Source of the DNA: Rhodocyclales bacterium
GTDB lineage: Bacteria > Pseudomonadota > Gammaproteobacteria > Burkholderiales > Rhodocyclaceae
Direction: 5' to 3'
NCBI GenBank assembly: GCA_028292485.1
Contig: JAQGMG010000009.1
Coordinates: forward strand, 28,168 to 92,167
DNA: 64,000 nt
The position numbers were made by a program, and so were the translations under genes. The notes beneath the pieces were generated by a model. That model saw only the letters and a program-made list of their open reading frames with translations, had not been told where the DNA came from and did no database searches. Positions 53,139-60,871 of this stretch are shown one piece after another (within the stretch, counting starts at the first letter, position 1; every line of letters begins with the position of its first letter).

Positions 53139-53630
53139 CTATCTGGATGGCTTGCGTCCTCCCAAGCCAGGTTGCCGCCCCGGGCTGGCGCGCTTGTTGT
53201 CGGTCTCCTTCGATTTGACGGGCATCAGCAGATTCCTGCCAGCACCTTGTGCCGCAACACGATGCGCCCGAATCGCGGCGCTGACCTGCTCGGCGTTCAG
53301 CGCGATGGTGATGTGACTCTCGGGGGCCGGGATATATGCGGCGAGCTTTTCCTTGAGGCTGAATATGTGTTCCGCCACATCGGCACGCCTCGGCTGGCCT
53401 GCCATGAGTTTTTGTGCCGCCGCGGTGAGCGTGAACCCGCCTGCGGCTTCCTCCATGAGGCCATGCGCCCCCAGCCTGGAAAAGGCCTCGACGAGCTTTG
53501 CATCGGAAGGGACGGAGCCATGCAGCAGATCCATGGCAGCAACGATTTCCGTCAGCTGTGCGGGTTTGCGTTTGGCGGCAAGGGTCGTCGCAAGCAACAA
53601 CATGAGATCTGCATCGTGAATCGGGTGCAT
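53139..53630 (-). CDS. winged-helix-like protein of unknown function, 163 aa
   Basis: The N-terminal half (MHPIHDADLMLLLATTLAAKRK, then LTEIVAAMDLLHG, FSRLGAHGLMEEAAGGFTLTAAAQKLM) looks like a winged helix: three helices and a short hairpin. The rest is helical with a basic, probably disordered tail. It has no signal peptide or membrane helix. I cannot assign a family. It may regulate transcription, but no target is evident. Confidence 0.55.
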   Translation of the reverse strand: MHPIHDADLMLLLATTLAAKRKPAQLTEIVAAMDLLHGSVPSDAKLVEAFSRLGAHGLMEEAAGGFTLTAAAQKLMAGQPRRADVAEHIFSLKEKLAAYIPAPESHITIALNAEQVSAAIRAHRVAAQGAGRNLLMPVKSKETDNKRASPGRQPGLGGRKPSR

Positions 53631-53720
53631 CAATGAGCTTTCATAAAGGGTAAGCCTGCTTCAGCAAGTGAAGCAGGTATGTATCGATTCGCGAGGGCGT
53701 TTCGACTCGGCAGGCAGATT

Positions 53721-54722
53721 TCAGTGGGCAGACATGACTTTGAAGCGTGCTGCGGTAATGCGCTCGGTGATTGGCTTGCCTGCAATGAACGCCTCGAAGG
53801 CGTCGACAATATTGGATCCGATTTTCTTGCGCCAGTAGGCTGAAATTCCGCCGATATGTGGTGAGCATAAAACGTTGGGCAGCTGCAACAGCGCGTTGTC
53901 GCGCGACAGGGGCTCTTCGTCGAAGACGTCCAGGGCGGCAGACAACCGGCCGGACTGCAGCTCCGCCACCAGGGCCGGGGTATCGATCAACTGCGAACGT
54001 GCCGTGTTGACCAGCAGGGCACCATCGCGCATCAGCGCAAGCTCGCGTTGACCCATGGAGCCACGCGTCTCGCTGGTCAAGGTATCGTGCAGCGAGACAA
54101 TCTGGCTCTGCGGCAACAGCTCGTCAAGCGATGCCAGGGTTACACCGAGACGTTGCGCTTCTTCTTCCGAGGTGTAGCGCGAGTGCACCAGTATGCGTGG
54201 CTCGAAAGGCTTCAGCAGCTTGACTACCTGGCGCGCAACCTGCCCCAGGCCGATCAACCCGATGGTTTGCCCATAAAGCCCCATGACCGTTTCCTTGCGT
54301 GACTGCGACCAGCGTCCCACATGCATGCCGTGTTCGTAGCCGCGCAGGTTCCATGCCCCGGCCATCATCAGCGCGACCGCACATTCGGCAGTCGACAATG
54401 CCAGCTGTGCACTGGAATTGACCACGGTGACATCGCGTTCGAAGAATGCTGACTCCACGTATGACGCCAGCGTTCCTGCGGCATGACCGAGAAAACGCAA
54501 TCTCGAGGCATTCTCGCCCGCATGGCCTGTCAGCTTCGGTGAGTCCCACGAAGTGATGCAGGCATCATATTCACCGATATGATTGGCAAAGAACTCCTGG
54601 GTGAAGCTGCCATCGGTCGGCGCCCAATCCACATCTGCAATCTTGCCAAGGCGATCCAGCGTCTCGCGATCAAAGATATTTTCGATAAGTACTTTGTTGG
54701 AAATGGCAAAAAGCGTTTTCAT
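53721..54722 (-). CDS. D-2-hydroxyacid dehydrogenase family protein
   Basis: The 333-residue protein has the NAD-binding Rossmann motif TIGLIGLGQVARQVVKLLKPF near residue 155. The catalytic Arg is in LLVNTARSQLIDTPAL, Glu is in DVFDEEPL, and His is in VLCSPHIGGIS. The N-terminus is MKTLFAISNKVLIENIF, at an ATG with GGAG upstream. It may act on phosphoglycerate-like or other 2-hydroxy acids. It is the last core gene before the cassette array and is adjacent to an Ldh-family remnant on the same strand, so the two may once have formed a catabolic operon. Confidence 0.85.
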   Translation of the reverse strand: MKTLFAISNKVLIENIFDRETLDRLGKIADVDWAPTDGSFTQEFFANHIGEYDACITSWDSPKLTGHAGENASRLRFLGHAAGTLASYVESAFFERDVTVVNSSAQLALSTAECAVALMMAGAWNLRGYEHGMHVGRWSQSRKETVMGLYGQTIGLIGLGQVARQVVKLLKPFEPRILVHSRYTSEEEAQRLGVTLASLDELLPQSQIVSLHDTLTSETRGSMGQRELALMRDGALLVNTARSQLIDTPALVAELQSGRLSAALDVFDEEPLSRDNALLQLPNVLCSPHIGGISAYWRKKIGSNIVDAFEAFIAGKPITERITAARFKVMSAH

Positions 54723-54805
54723 CCGTAGGGCTCCGTGCGACTGAAAATATGTGCGCACGCGTCTGCACGCGTGGCGGGAGTGCCTCTTTTTTACGGGCAT
54801 CTGGC

Positions 54806-54988
54806 TCATAGTGTGACGCCTGCGGCACTGAGTTGCTCGACAATTTCGAGATGCAAAGGGACGCCTTCAACGAGATTGCGTTTGCGCTCGGCCTCGCCCC
54901 GCTGTCCCGGGTAGACAAACGGCTCGCCAGCCGGCGTGTTTTCCCGCAGATGAGCGAGCAGCGCGGCTGTCCGGTCATGCAGTGACAA
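54806..54988 (-). pseudogene. C-terminal remnant of an Ldh-family oxidoreductase gene
   Basis: Sixty codons remain. AGEPFVYPGQRGEAERKRN then LVEGVPLHLEIVEQLSA resembles the extreme C-terminus of malate/L-lactate/ureidoglycolate dehydrogenases (PGE-x9-N-x3-G-IPL pattern), enzymes of about 340 residues. The 5' end is cut at about 54990 by attC sequence, and the only start available is a TTG within the junction. The rest of the gene is absent. It is probably inactive and marks a deletion or insertion at the array end. The family match is by eye and moderately sure. Confidence 0.55.
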
Positions 54989-55041
54989 GCGCAGCTTGTG
55001 GTCGGGATATTGCCCCGTCCCTCTCGACCGCCGGGTTAGGT
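54989..55041 (-). repeat. attC1, truncated terminal attC site
   Basis: The minus strand reads ACCTAAC (inverse core, 55035-55041), then CCGGCGGTCGAGAGGGACG and CACAAGCTGCGCTTGT, the first half of a type A attC. It stops at the apex of the hairpin. The second half with its GTTRRRY core is missing, and Ldh-like coding sequence begins at once. Recombination at this site is therefore probably impossible. Confidence 0.85.
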
Positions 55042-55766
55042 GTCGCCATTTGACTCACCCGTGATTTTGAATTTGGTATCTTTAGAAACGTAATGCTTTT
55101 GGTAATCCGTTACGGCGGTTTCGAGTGCTTGATCGCCCGCCTCCATGCGCGAGATGTAGTACCACCAGAAGTCTTCCGTTTTCGTCATCTTTTGAAATAC
55201 CGATGGCTTTAAAGCAAAGAATGCATCTTGGACACGCGTAGTCACTTTAGGCGTGGACTGAGAAAAGTGTCTCTGTGCGTGTTCGAGTACATCATGCGCT
55301 AGGCGGACGCAATCTCGCCCTGCCTCGAGACGAACAACGGATTCCGGAGTTGCGACTGTTGATTCTTCGTTTTGGAAATCGGCATACATTGAGGGCTCAC
55401 GGCCTTGCTTCACGGCAATCATAAGATCAACAAAGGACATAACTTCTTGCCTGATGTTTGGCGACGCCATTAGCCAAGGAGTGAATGCTGATGTAATTTT
55501 TTGTGAATGATCTTCAAACTGCAATTTCAATCTTATTGCGACGGAACTGTCCTTTAGGTTGCGGCCAAGTCCGTCAAATGCTTGAACTGCCTTCCAACTT
55601 CTTCAATCGCTGCGACGGCCAGGAAATAAGCGCGTGCATAGTGACTATGCTCCAGCAGCAAACGTGCCTCAACGATCAACTGACCTGCATTTGCAAGCGC
55701 GGCATCTAGATACTGCTGCAAATTCTCTGGCGTAAGGCTGTAGCTCCGAATTTTGGCGTTTGGCAT
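55036..55766 (-). pseudogene. abiV: AbiV-like HEPN abortive-infection gene, frameshifted
   Basis: ATG 55766 opens MPNAKIRSYSLTPENLQQYL followed by LIVEARLLLEHSHYARAYFL and AVAAIEEVGRQFKHL, the HEPN core of AbiV-type phage-resistance proteins. That frame ends after 70 codons. The neighbouring frame continues without a stop through NLKDSSVAIRLKLQFEDHSQ to a TAA in the attC core, and FxxH-x-K-type sequence is expected there in AbiV. A one-base change near 55,556-55,566 would join both into about 240 residues. No classic slippery site is seen, so it is either a pseudogene or a sequencing error. It is the last cassette of the array. Confidence 0.7.
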
Positions 55767-55789
55767 GCATCGGCTTTCAAGTTGAAAAC

Positions 55790-55879
55790 ATCTAACGTAG
55801 AGGTGAGGGGCGGCCGGAGCGAAGCGGAGGGTACTGCAAGCGCAGCTTGCAGCCGTCCCTCTCGACCGCCATGTTAGCC
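55790..55879 (-). repeat. attC2 (type A)
   Basis: Core boxes are GTTAGCC at 55873-55879 and ATCTAAC at 55790-55796 (plus strand). The arms GGGCGGCC...CCGTCCCTCTCGAC pair, and the inner palindrome TGCAAGCGCAGCTTGCA forms the apex. The site is 90 bases long. Confidence 0.93.
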
Positions 55880-55964
55880 GCATAAGCCTGCAGATAAGCC
55901 GACAGCACGATCGTATCAGCACGGACCCTCGCCGCAGGCGCTCGTCCGGCGAAGCCGATGACTT

Positions 55965-56017
55965 CGGGCCTCTGGCGCGCTGACTTTAGGCCGTCTCTCT
56001 CGACGGAATCGTTAAAA
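55965..56017 (-). repeat. degenerate half attC
   Basis: GTTAAAA at 56011-56017 with CGTCTCTCTCGACGGAATC to its left matches one half of an attC. No partner core occurs before attC2. The 85 bases between it and attC2 form a fragment with no full gene. Two cassettes seem to have fused by deletion here. The stop codon of the 56,012 gene lies in this core. Confidence 0.6.
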
Positions 56018-56323
56018 CTTTTCATTTCTTTCCGATGAGTGATGCTCGTATAAGAGTTGGCCGCATTGATTTGCTGTTTCCGATAGCTCGCTCAAGAACT
56101 GCAGCCAATCGTTCCATGATTCACCGAAGCCTTCGACGTACATATCACCCCAGGCGCGTGGGTGACACATCGTAATTATCTTTGAACAGACACTTTGTGC
56201 CATTGCGGGAGTGTTTGCTTCCTGCACCTCTTTGTGGACGAAAGTATAAATTTCAAAGGTCGTAGGTATGTCCTTAAGTGGCTCGACTTTTGTAATCAGT
56301 GCTCGAAGTTCGGGTAGGTGCAT
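56012..56323 (-). CDS. cassette protein of unknown function, 103 aa
   Basis: The protein starts MHLPELRALITKVEPLKDIP and is acidic, soluble and probably helical, with SKIITMCHPRAWGDMYVEGF and SWNDWLQFLSELSETANQCG. No family is recognised. ATG 56323 lies eight bases inside the cassette boundary, as is usual for cassette genes. The TAA stop is in the core of the following degenerate attC. Confidence 0.6.
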   Translation of the reverse strand: MHLPELRALITKVEPLKDIPTTFEIYTFVHKEVQEANTPAMAQSVCSKIITMCHPRAWGDMYVEGFGESWNDWLQFLSELSETANQCGQLLYEHHSSERNEKF

Positions 56324-56330
56324 GACTGAT

Positions 56331-56403
56331 GGCTAACGTAGAAGTGAGGGGGCGGCCGGAGCGAAGCGTAGGGAACCACAAGCGCAGCTTGTGGCCGGGA
56401 TCT
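56331..56403 (-). repeat. attC3, left part (split by IS)
   Basis: GGCTAAC at 56331-56337 is the simple core. The type A arm GGGGGCGGCCGGAGCGAAGCG and apex CCACAAGCGCAGCTTGTGG follow. The site is broken at about 56403 by the insertion sequence and resumes at 57632. Confidence 0.9.
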
Positions 56404-57631
56404 TGTCCCGTTTCCGTTGACACCCCTCTGTTATGCCAGCGCTTCATACGTTGCCGGCGAGACGTAATCGAGCGCAGAGTGAATGCGTTCTCGATTGTAG
56501 AAATCAATATAGCTTTTCAAGGTGGCCCTCAGCTCCTTCTCGGAATGAAATTGCCGACCATGAATGACATCCGATTTCATGGAGTGGAAGAACGATTCCA
56601 TGTGTGCATTATCAGTCATTTTCCCTGGACGGTTCATGCTCTGCGTAATACCCAGTCGAGCTGCGCGGTCACGAAACTTGTAAGCTGCATATTCAATGCC
56701 CCGATCAGTGTGAAACACCAAACCGGGAGCAGGACTGCGGCGCGCGACGGCCGCATTCAGTGCTGCGCTCGTGAGGCGCACATCACGACGGGTGCTCAGG
56801 CGCCAAGCCAGCAGGCGGCGTGAGTAACGATCCATCACCGCCGCCATATAGCGCCACTGCCCATTGACCTTCAGATACGTCACGTCACCGAACCAGACCT
56901 GATCGGGCGCTTGTACAACCAGCTCCCGTTGCCGATTGGGAACACTCGCAAAGAAAGCGTGATTGGCTGCATTGGGGCGATACAGCCCACAGACGCGAGC
57001 GCGCACGCCAGCGTCGCGCATCAGCCGCGCCACGCGTTTGCGCCCCACTGCGATGCCTTCATTCCGCAGTGCATGGCAGACGCGCGGACTGCCGTAGGTC
57101 TGGTGGCTGCCCCGATGGACTTCGAGGATGCGCGCCTGCAGGCGCGCATCCTCGACACAGCGCAGGCTGGGCTCACGTTTGAGCCAGGCAGAAGCCTCCC
57201 CGCGTCACACCCAACATCCGGCATAACGCACTTACTCCGTGCCCGGTTCTGTGCTGTTCGATGAACTGGAAGCGTTCTTCTTTTTCTCGGCACAGAACCG
57301 GATGAATTTTTTAGGATGGCGTGCTCCTCCTTGAGCACGGCGTATTGACGCTCCAGCGCACGCAGTCGTTTGAGTTCTGCGTGCGTTTCAGGATCGAGCT
57401 CGGCAGGCTTGGCCACAATCACTCCCTCACGAACTTGCTTGCGCCAGCGTGACAGCATGAAAGGGTGAATGTCCAGCGCCTCGGCCACGTCTTGAACCCG
57501 AACGCCGGGCAGATGACTCAGTGCCACTGCCGTCGCTTTGAACTGATCGCCGTAGCGACTGACCTTCTGTATTCCAGGTGTTCCCATACAACTCCCAACC
57601 GTTAGGTCAGGGTGTCAACGAAATCGGGTCA
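56404..57631 (-). mobile_element. IS3-family insertion sequence, about 1.23 kb, inside attC3
   Basis: Terminal inverted repeats TGTCCCGTTTCCGTTGACAC at 56404 and TGACCCGATTTCGTTGACAC (complement of the right end at 57631) match at most positions. The ends and the OrfA/OrfB transposase with DDE residues fit the IS3 family. The element interrupts attC3 within its hairpin arm. I see no clear target duplication, since flanks read gatct and agtac. Exact ends may be off by one or two bases. Confidence 0.85.
56431..57587 (-). pseudogene. IS3-family transposase (orfA/orfB), frameshifted
   Basis: OrfA starts at ATG 57587 (MGTPGIQKVSRYGDQFKATA) with a helix-turn-helix and a Leu-zipper-like helix ending EEHAILK. 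OrfB holds the integrase core: WFGDVTYLKVNGQWRYMAAV (first Asp), FHTDRGIEYAA (second Asp) and MESFFHSMKSDVI (Glu). The part linking them, EERFQFIEQHRTGHGVSALC, lies in a third frame. A two-base loss near 57,190 separates it from the rest of OrfB, beyond the normal single frameshift of this family. The transposase is probably inactive. Confidence 0.75.
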
Positions 57632-57664
57632 AGTACCCCGTCCCTCTCGACTGCCGGGTTAGGC
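57632..57664 (-). repeat. attC3, right part (split by IS)
   Basis: CCCCGTCCCTCTCGACTGCC followed by GTTAGGC at 57658-57664 completes the type A site begun at 56331. Together the two parts equal a normal attC of about 105 bases. Confidence 0.88.
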
Positions 57665-57671
57665 GATTGTG

Positions 57672-58097
57672 TCATTGGTGGGAGCTTTCGTTGCGCTCTG
57701 GCTCAGCAGGCCGGAGGGTTTCTATATGTGCAAGCAAGCCAGTAAAACTGGGGGCAATTTTTTCAGCGGAGTAGTCATCCAATGAAAAGGGGTAGCGGAA
57801 AACTTCGCCTGTCCTTCTTTTCAATAAAAGCATTGAGGGGCCTCCATCATCACCAATACCAATAAAGCTTGGCTGGCTCGCCTTCACTTCATAGCCTTCA
57901 TTATGGGCAATGACATCATTTGCATCCCAGAACCGAAAATACTCGGTAAGGTTGCCGTTTGTGTCGCCCCCATTTGTCTCTTTCATGAAACCCAGGTAGT
58001 CCGCAGATAAATCACCCTGGGCCCAAGCAACCAGTCGATGAAATTCATCGTCGGCCGCACCGCCTTCGGAATATGGATGGAAGTTCGTGAGACGCAT
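57672..58097 (-). CDS. SMI1/KNR4-like cassette protein
   Basis: The 141-residue protein starts MRLTNFHPYSEGGAADDEFH. It shows YLGFMKETNGGDTNGNLTEYFRFWDANDV, then FIGIGDDGGPSMLLLKRRTGEVF and a closing LDDYSAEKIAPSFTGLL. The LxxFxKxxNGG pattern, the IGDDGGG strand and the final helix match SMI1/KNR4 (SUKH) proteins, many of which are immunity proteins against toxins. No toxin gene accompanies it. ATG 58097 is chosen. The longer frame reads through attC4. Confidence 0.75.
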   Translation of the reverse strand: MRLTNFHPYSEGGAADDEFHRLVAWAQGDLSADYLGFMKETNGGDTNGNLTEYFRFWDANDVIAHNEGYEVKASQPSFIGIGDDGGPSMLLLKRRTGEVFRYPFSLDDYSAEKIAPSFTGLLAHIETLRPAEPERNESSHQ

Positions 58098-58108
58098 TTG
58101 GGGAGATC

Positions 58109-58201
58109 GCCTAACGTTTGACGTGAGGGGCGGCCGGAGCCGTAGGCGAAGGGAACCAAAAGCGCAGCTTTTGGACGTCCCTCTCGACGGAATTGTTAGC
58201 C
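58109..58201 (-). repeat. attC4
   Basis: Core boxes are GCCTAAC at 58109-58115 and GTTAGCC at 58195-58201. The apex is CCAAAAGCGCAGCTTTTGG. The left part (GTTTGACGTGAGGGG) resembles type B and the right part type A, so it may be a mixed site. Confidence 0.93.
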
Positions 58202-58231
58202 GATTCTTCCACAATCTCCCCAGTCATTGCT

Positions 58232-58528
58232 TCACTGCTCAACTATTTGGATGCGACCCTGAAGTTGCTTTGCTTCAACTTCCCGTTTGGCGGTAGCGGC
58301 GATCACGGAGTTCTTTTTCACAATTATTTTGGCGGAGAACGCGGGGTTTTGTGCCAAAGCGGAGAGCGTTTCATCAAGATCAGATGATGTAGATTGTGTT
58401 TCGTTTGTAAGATCTTTTACGAGGACTATGCCGCTTGGCTGGGAGGCACTTTGTTCTGTGCTTTGCTTGTTGCATGCCGCTAGCGCCAGACAGATTAATA
58501 AAATGAAAACTAGTTGTTGAGTACGCAT
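58232..58528 (-). CDS. cassette-encoded small lipoprotein, 98 aa
   Basis: The protein MRTQQLVFILLICLALAACN has a lipoprotein signal with Cys at about residue 19. The mature part (SSDLDETLSALAQNPAFSAK then IIVKKNSVIAATAKREVEAK) has no recognised family. AAAGGAA precedes the ATG at 58528. It is 17 bases downstream of the membrane-protein gene in the same cassette. Location would be the envelope. Confidence 0.65.
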   Translation of the reverse strand: MRTQQLVFILLICLALAACNKQSTEQSASQPSGIVLVKDLTNETQSTSSDLDETLSALAQNPAFSAKIIVKKNSVIAATAKREVEAKQLQGRIQIVEQ

Positions 58529-58545
58529 AACGTTCCTTTAGATCA

Positions 58546-58953
58546 CTAGAGACTTCTTGCACTGAGCAGTACGCGCACGCATCCCACGACCAGCAATACT
58601 AGACCGATGAACGTATGAAGTGCGCTCGTAACGGCGAAATCAACCACCTCACGTGGGAAACCGTATTCCACGAGGAGAATTAACAGAGCAGGAATGGCTA
58701 AATATAAAATGCTACCTAGAAGCATGAAACCACCGCCGGGCGTCCTCTGAGGGACACGCTCTGACAGGTGTGAAATTCTTATGAATGCGAATGCTATAGC
58801 CATTCCAATTGCCAAAGCCACCGACATCTTTATAACTAAGAATGAGTCCCGGGCCTCGGGGGCGCTATAAACAGCAAATCTTGCGATTGCATTCCCTAGC
58901 GGGAGCATCAGCATAGTCGCCAAGACTGTGAATCCGAGATAAATGCGAAACAA
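58546..58953 (-). CDS. cassette-encoded membrane protein, 135 aa, four helices
   Basis: The protein starts at TTG 58953 behind AGGAG (read MFRIYLGFTVLATMLMLPLG). Four hydrophobic segments are seen, at about residues 4-22, 42-62, 75-96 and 108-130. Function unknown. It is first in a two-gene cassette with the lipoprotein that follows. Confidence 0.65.
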   Translation of the reverse strand: MFRIYLGFTVLATMLMLPLGNAIARFAVYSAPEARDSFLVIKMSVALAIGMAIAFAFIRISHLSERVPQRTPGGGFMLLGSILYLAIPALLILLVEYGFPREVVDFAVTSALHTFIGLVLLVVGCVRVLLSARSL

Positions 58954-58970
58954 GGTTCAGCTCCTGTGTT

Positions 58971-59047
58971 GGCTAACGTGGAAGCGCGCAGCGCGAAGGG
59001 AACCACAAGCGCAGCTTGTGGCGATCCCCTCGACTGCAGGGTTAGAC
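58971..59047 (-). repeat. attC5
   Basis: Core boxes are GGCTAAC at 58971-58977 and GTTAGAC at 59041-59047. The apex is CCACAAGCGCAGCTTGTGG. The arms are shorter than in other type A sites (77 bases in all). Confidence 0.92.
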
Positions 59048-59086
59048 GTCACGCATGCGACGCCTTGGAATCGAGCACTGCTAACG

Positions 59087-59407
59087 CTACGACAGGTCAT
59101 GAGATTGCACCGCTGCTTTTTGCCAGAGTTTGTGTGCGGCCAGATTTTCTCCAAAACCTGCGGCCATCAATACATCACGCCAGTCAGAGTTTGCCAAGGA
59201 AACATTGCTTTTCAGTTTCTCGATGTCCCAGCTCGAGCCACGAATGGTCGCTAACTGTACCCGATCAATGAGGCCTATCCATTCCGAAGGAATGCCTACT
59301 CCTGGAAGCGAAACAGAGCACTGTTCAGAAAGCAAGTCGCCCACAGCTTGTCGATGCGAAGCGGGACATGTCTTTTGGATCAGCTCGTTCGTTAATGGGC
59401 CAAGCAT
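59087..59407 (-). CDS. cassette protein of unknown function, 106 aa
   Basis: The protein starts MLGPLTNELIQKTCPASHRQ and contains WIGLIDRVQLATIRGSSWDI and SNVSLANSDWRDVLMAAGFG. The ERIxxAxL and DWRDxLxAAGF elements recur in small proteins of integrons and other genomes, but no function is known to me. It is soluble. ATG 59407 is 20 bases inside the cassette start. Confidence 0.65.
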   Translation of the reverse strand: MLGPLTNELIQKTCPASHRQAVGDLLSEQCSVSLPGVGIPSEWIGLIDRVQLATIRGSSWDIEKLKSNVSLANSDWRDVLMAAGFGENLAAHKLWQKAAVQSHDLS

Positions 59408-59426
59408 GTTCGTGGTTGGATATGAC

Positions 59427-59512
59427 GTCTAACGTAGAGGTAAGGGGCGGCGACCAAAGGGAGCGAACCAAAAGCGTAGCTTTTTGGCGTCCCTTTGACC
59501 GCCATGTTAGGC
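59427..59512 (-). repeat. attC6 (type A)
   Basis: Core boxes are GTCTAAC at 59427-59433 and GTTAGGC at 59506-59512. The arm GTAGAGGTAAGGGGCGGCG pairs with GTCCCTTTGACCGCCAT. The apex is CCAAAAGCGTAGCTTTTTGG. Confidence 0.93.
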
Positions 59513-59549
59513 GATTTTTCATTACTGATTGTCCCCGATAAATAAACTG

Positions 59550-59912
59550 TCAGTGCCAGTCGTAACTGCACCACAAACATTGCTTTGCCCGCGGGGTGCG
59601 CACAATGCAAGCGCAACTGGGACACCGATTTATGATTATGTCGCTTTGTTTTTCGTGCAATAGTTCTGCGCAGATTCGAGCTTGAAAGGTATCCTCTCCC
59701 TCCGCTAATGCAGCGGTAACTTTTTCTGCCTTTACCGAGCCAAACATTTTTCGCACTCGTTGAGCTAGCTCGGCATGGTCTATTTGCGATGCCTTTTCCT
59801 CACCAACTAGCGCTTTCATTACCTCTCGGTCCTCCAGCGGAAAGAGATACGCGTAGTTATTCCATAGGTACCGCGCTAATACTTTCGATTCTTGGTAGGA
59901 CGCAACTTGCAC
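59550..59912 (-). CDS. cassette protein with C-terminal zinc-ribbon motif, 120 aa
   Basis: The frame starts at GTG 59912 close to the cassette boundary (read VQVASYQESKVLARYLWNNY). The middle is helical (VMKALVGEEKASQIDHAELA). The end CPSCACIVRTPRAKQCLWCS carries two CxxC pairs, a likely zinc ribbon. Family unknown. The longer frame to 59993 is a translation of attC7 and was removed. Confidence 0.65.
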   Translation of the reverse strand: MQVASYQESKVLARYLWNNYAYLFPLEDREVMKALVGEEKASQIDHAELAQRVRKMFGSVKAEKVTAALAEGEDTFQARICAELLHEKQSDIIINRCPSCACIVRTPRAKQCLWCSYDWH

Positions 59913-59917
59913 GATGT

Positions 59918-60000
59918 GCCTAACGTAGAGGTAAGGGGCGAAGCAAACTTGCTTGCGGAGTCCAGCGAAAAAGGGAGCGGCCTTAACCGCCATGTTAGGC
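59918..60000 (-). repeat. attC7
   Basis: Core boxes are GCCTAAC at 59918-59924 and GTTAGGC at 59994-60000. The outer arms are type A (GTAGAGGTAAGGGGC, CCGCCAT), but the central part (CAAACTTGCTTGCGGAGTCC) is unlike other sites. Confidence 0.92.
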
Positions 60001-60039
60001 AGATTTTACATCTCGTAATTCATCCGCAGCTAGAGTGGG

Positions 60040-60861
60040 TTAAGCAGACTTCTTTGATCTGGCAGCTACTGCGTATCCTCTGTCCCAGTAGTCGGCAAAC
60101 CGCAAATTCTCTGTTTCAGTATTAGGATATCTGTATGGGTTGCTAGATTTTGGCTGATTCTCTTCACACGCCAAACTTCCCTCCGCCCCAACTTTATTCA
60201 TTTCTTCTTTGGGGTGAATGAGTCTATGACATGCTGCCTTAGTCTCAGATCGGATCCAAAAAAAAGAAAAGATTGGCCCGATTGGTGTGGTTATCACTGA
60301 ACCCCCGACCCAAAGTATCGGACTCTTTTGTATCCGTACCGCTTGTACGCCAATGAGAGTGTAGAGCGCGACGAAAGCGATGATGGCAAGCCAAGATATA
60401 ACGGTTGTCAAAGCATTCGTTTGTACAACATTTTCTTTTCCGCCAATGACAAGGAAAAAGTAAAGCGCCAGAGCCGCGTACGCTATACAGAAGGCGGCGT
60501 TCAGCGGCTTCAGCAAGCTACCTAATTGTCGAGCGGCTTTTTCTCTGTTTTCGGGATTGATAGTCGGAGCTTCTGTGGAAGCGACCTTTGGTTTGAATTT
60601 GTCAGAAAAATACGCACTTAAAATGATCGGAATTATTAGCACCGTTACAAGACTAAGTATTTGATCACCGACAATTTTCCCATTTTTCAAGAAAATCGCG
60701 AGCGGTGCTGCAATTGCAAGAATTGAAATTGCAACTAGAAATATAAGCGCTCCATTAAACCGCTTCTTCTTTACGGCAAAATTTACCGCTTTGGCGATTG
60801 CCATGAATATGCAAAGTAGCGCAATCAAAAAAATCGCAATGAATGAATCTGCTTGTGGCAT
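60040..60861 (-). CDS. cassette-encoded membrane protein, 273 aa, about six helices
   Basis: The protein starts MPQADSFIAIFLIALLCIFM. Hydrophobic segments lie at about residues 7-26, 37-56, 68-84, 117-137, 151-172 and 180-200. The tail (NPYRYPNTETENLRFADYWD) is soluble. The DNA is visibly AT-richer than the core genome, a sign of transfer. At 822 bases it is the longest cassette gene here. No family recognised. Confidence 0.7.
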   Translation of the reverse strand: MPQADSFIAIFLIALLCIFMAIAKAVNFAVKKKRFNGALIFLVAISILAIAAPLAIFLKNGKIVGDQILSLVTVLIIPIILSAYFSDKFKPKVASTEAPTINPENREKAARQLGSLLKPLNAAFCIAYAALALYFFLVIGGKENVVQTNALTTVISWLAIIAFVALYTLIGVQAVRIQKSPILWVGGSVITTPIGPIFSFFWIRSETKAACHRLIHPKEEMNKVGAEGSLACEENQPKSSNPYRYPNTETENLRFADYWDRGYAVAARSKKSA

Positions 60862-60871
60862 ATGGGTAGTG

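Noticed and set aside
55554..55570. Programmed frameshift in the abiV-like gene
   Set aside because: No slippery heptamer or downstream hairpin was seen at the shift, so mutation or read error is more likely.
57021..57587. A 188-residue single protein starting at orfA
   Set aside because: After about residue 80 the frame leaves known IS3 OrfA sequence and reads the OrfB region in the wrong frame.
57601..57607. GTTAGGT that looks like an attC core
   Set aside because: It lies inside the right end of the IS, without a partner box or palindromic arms.
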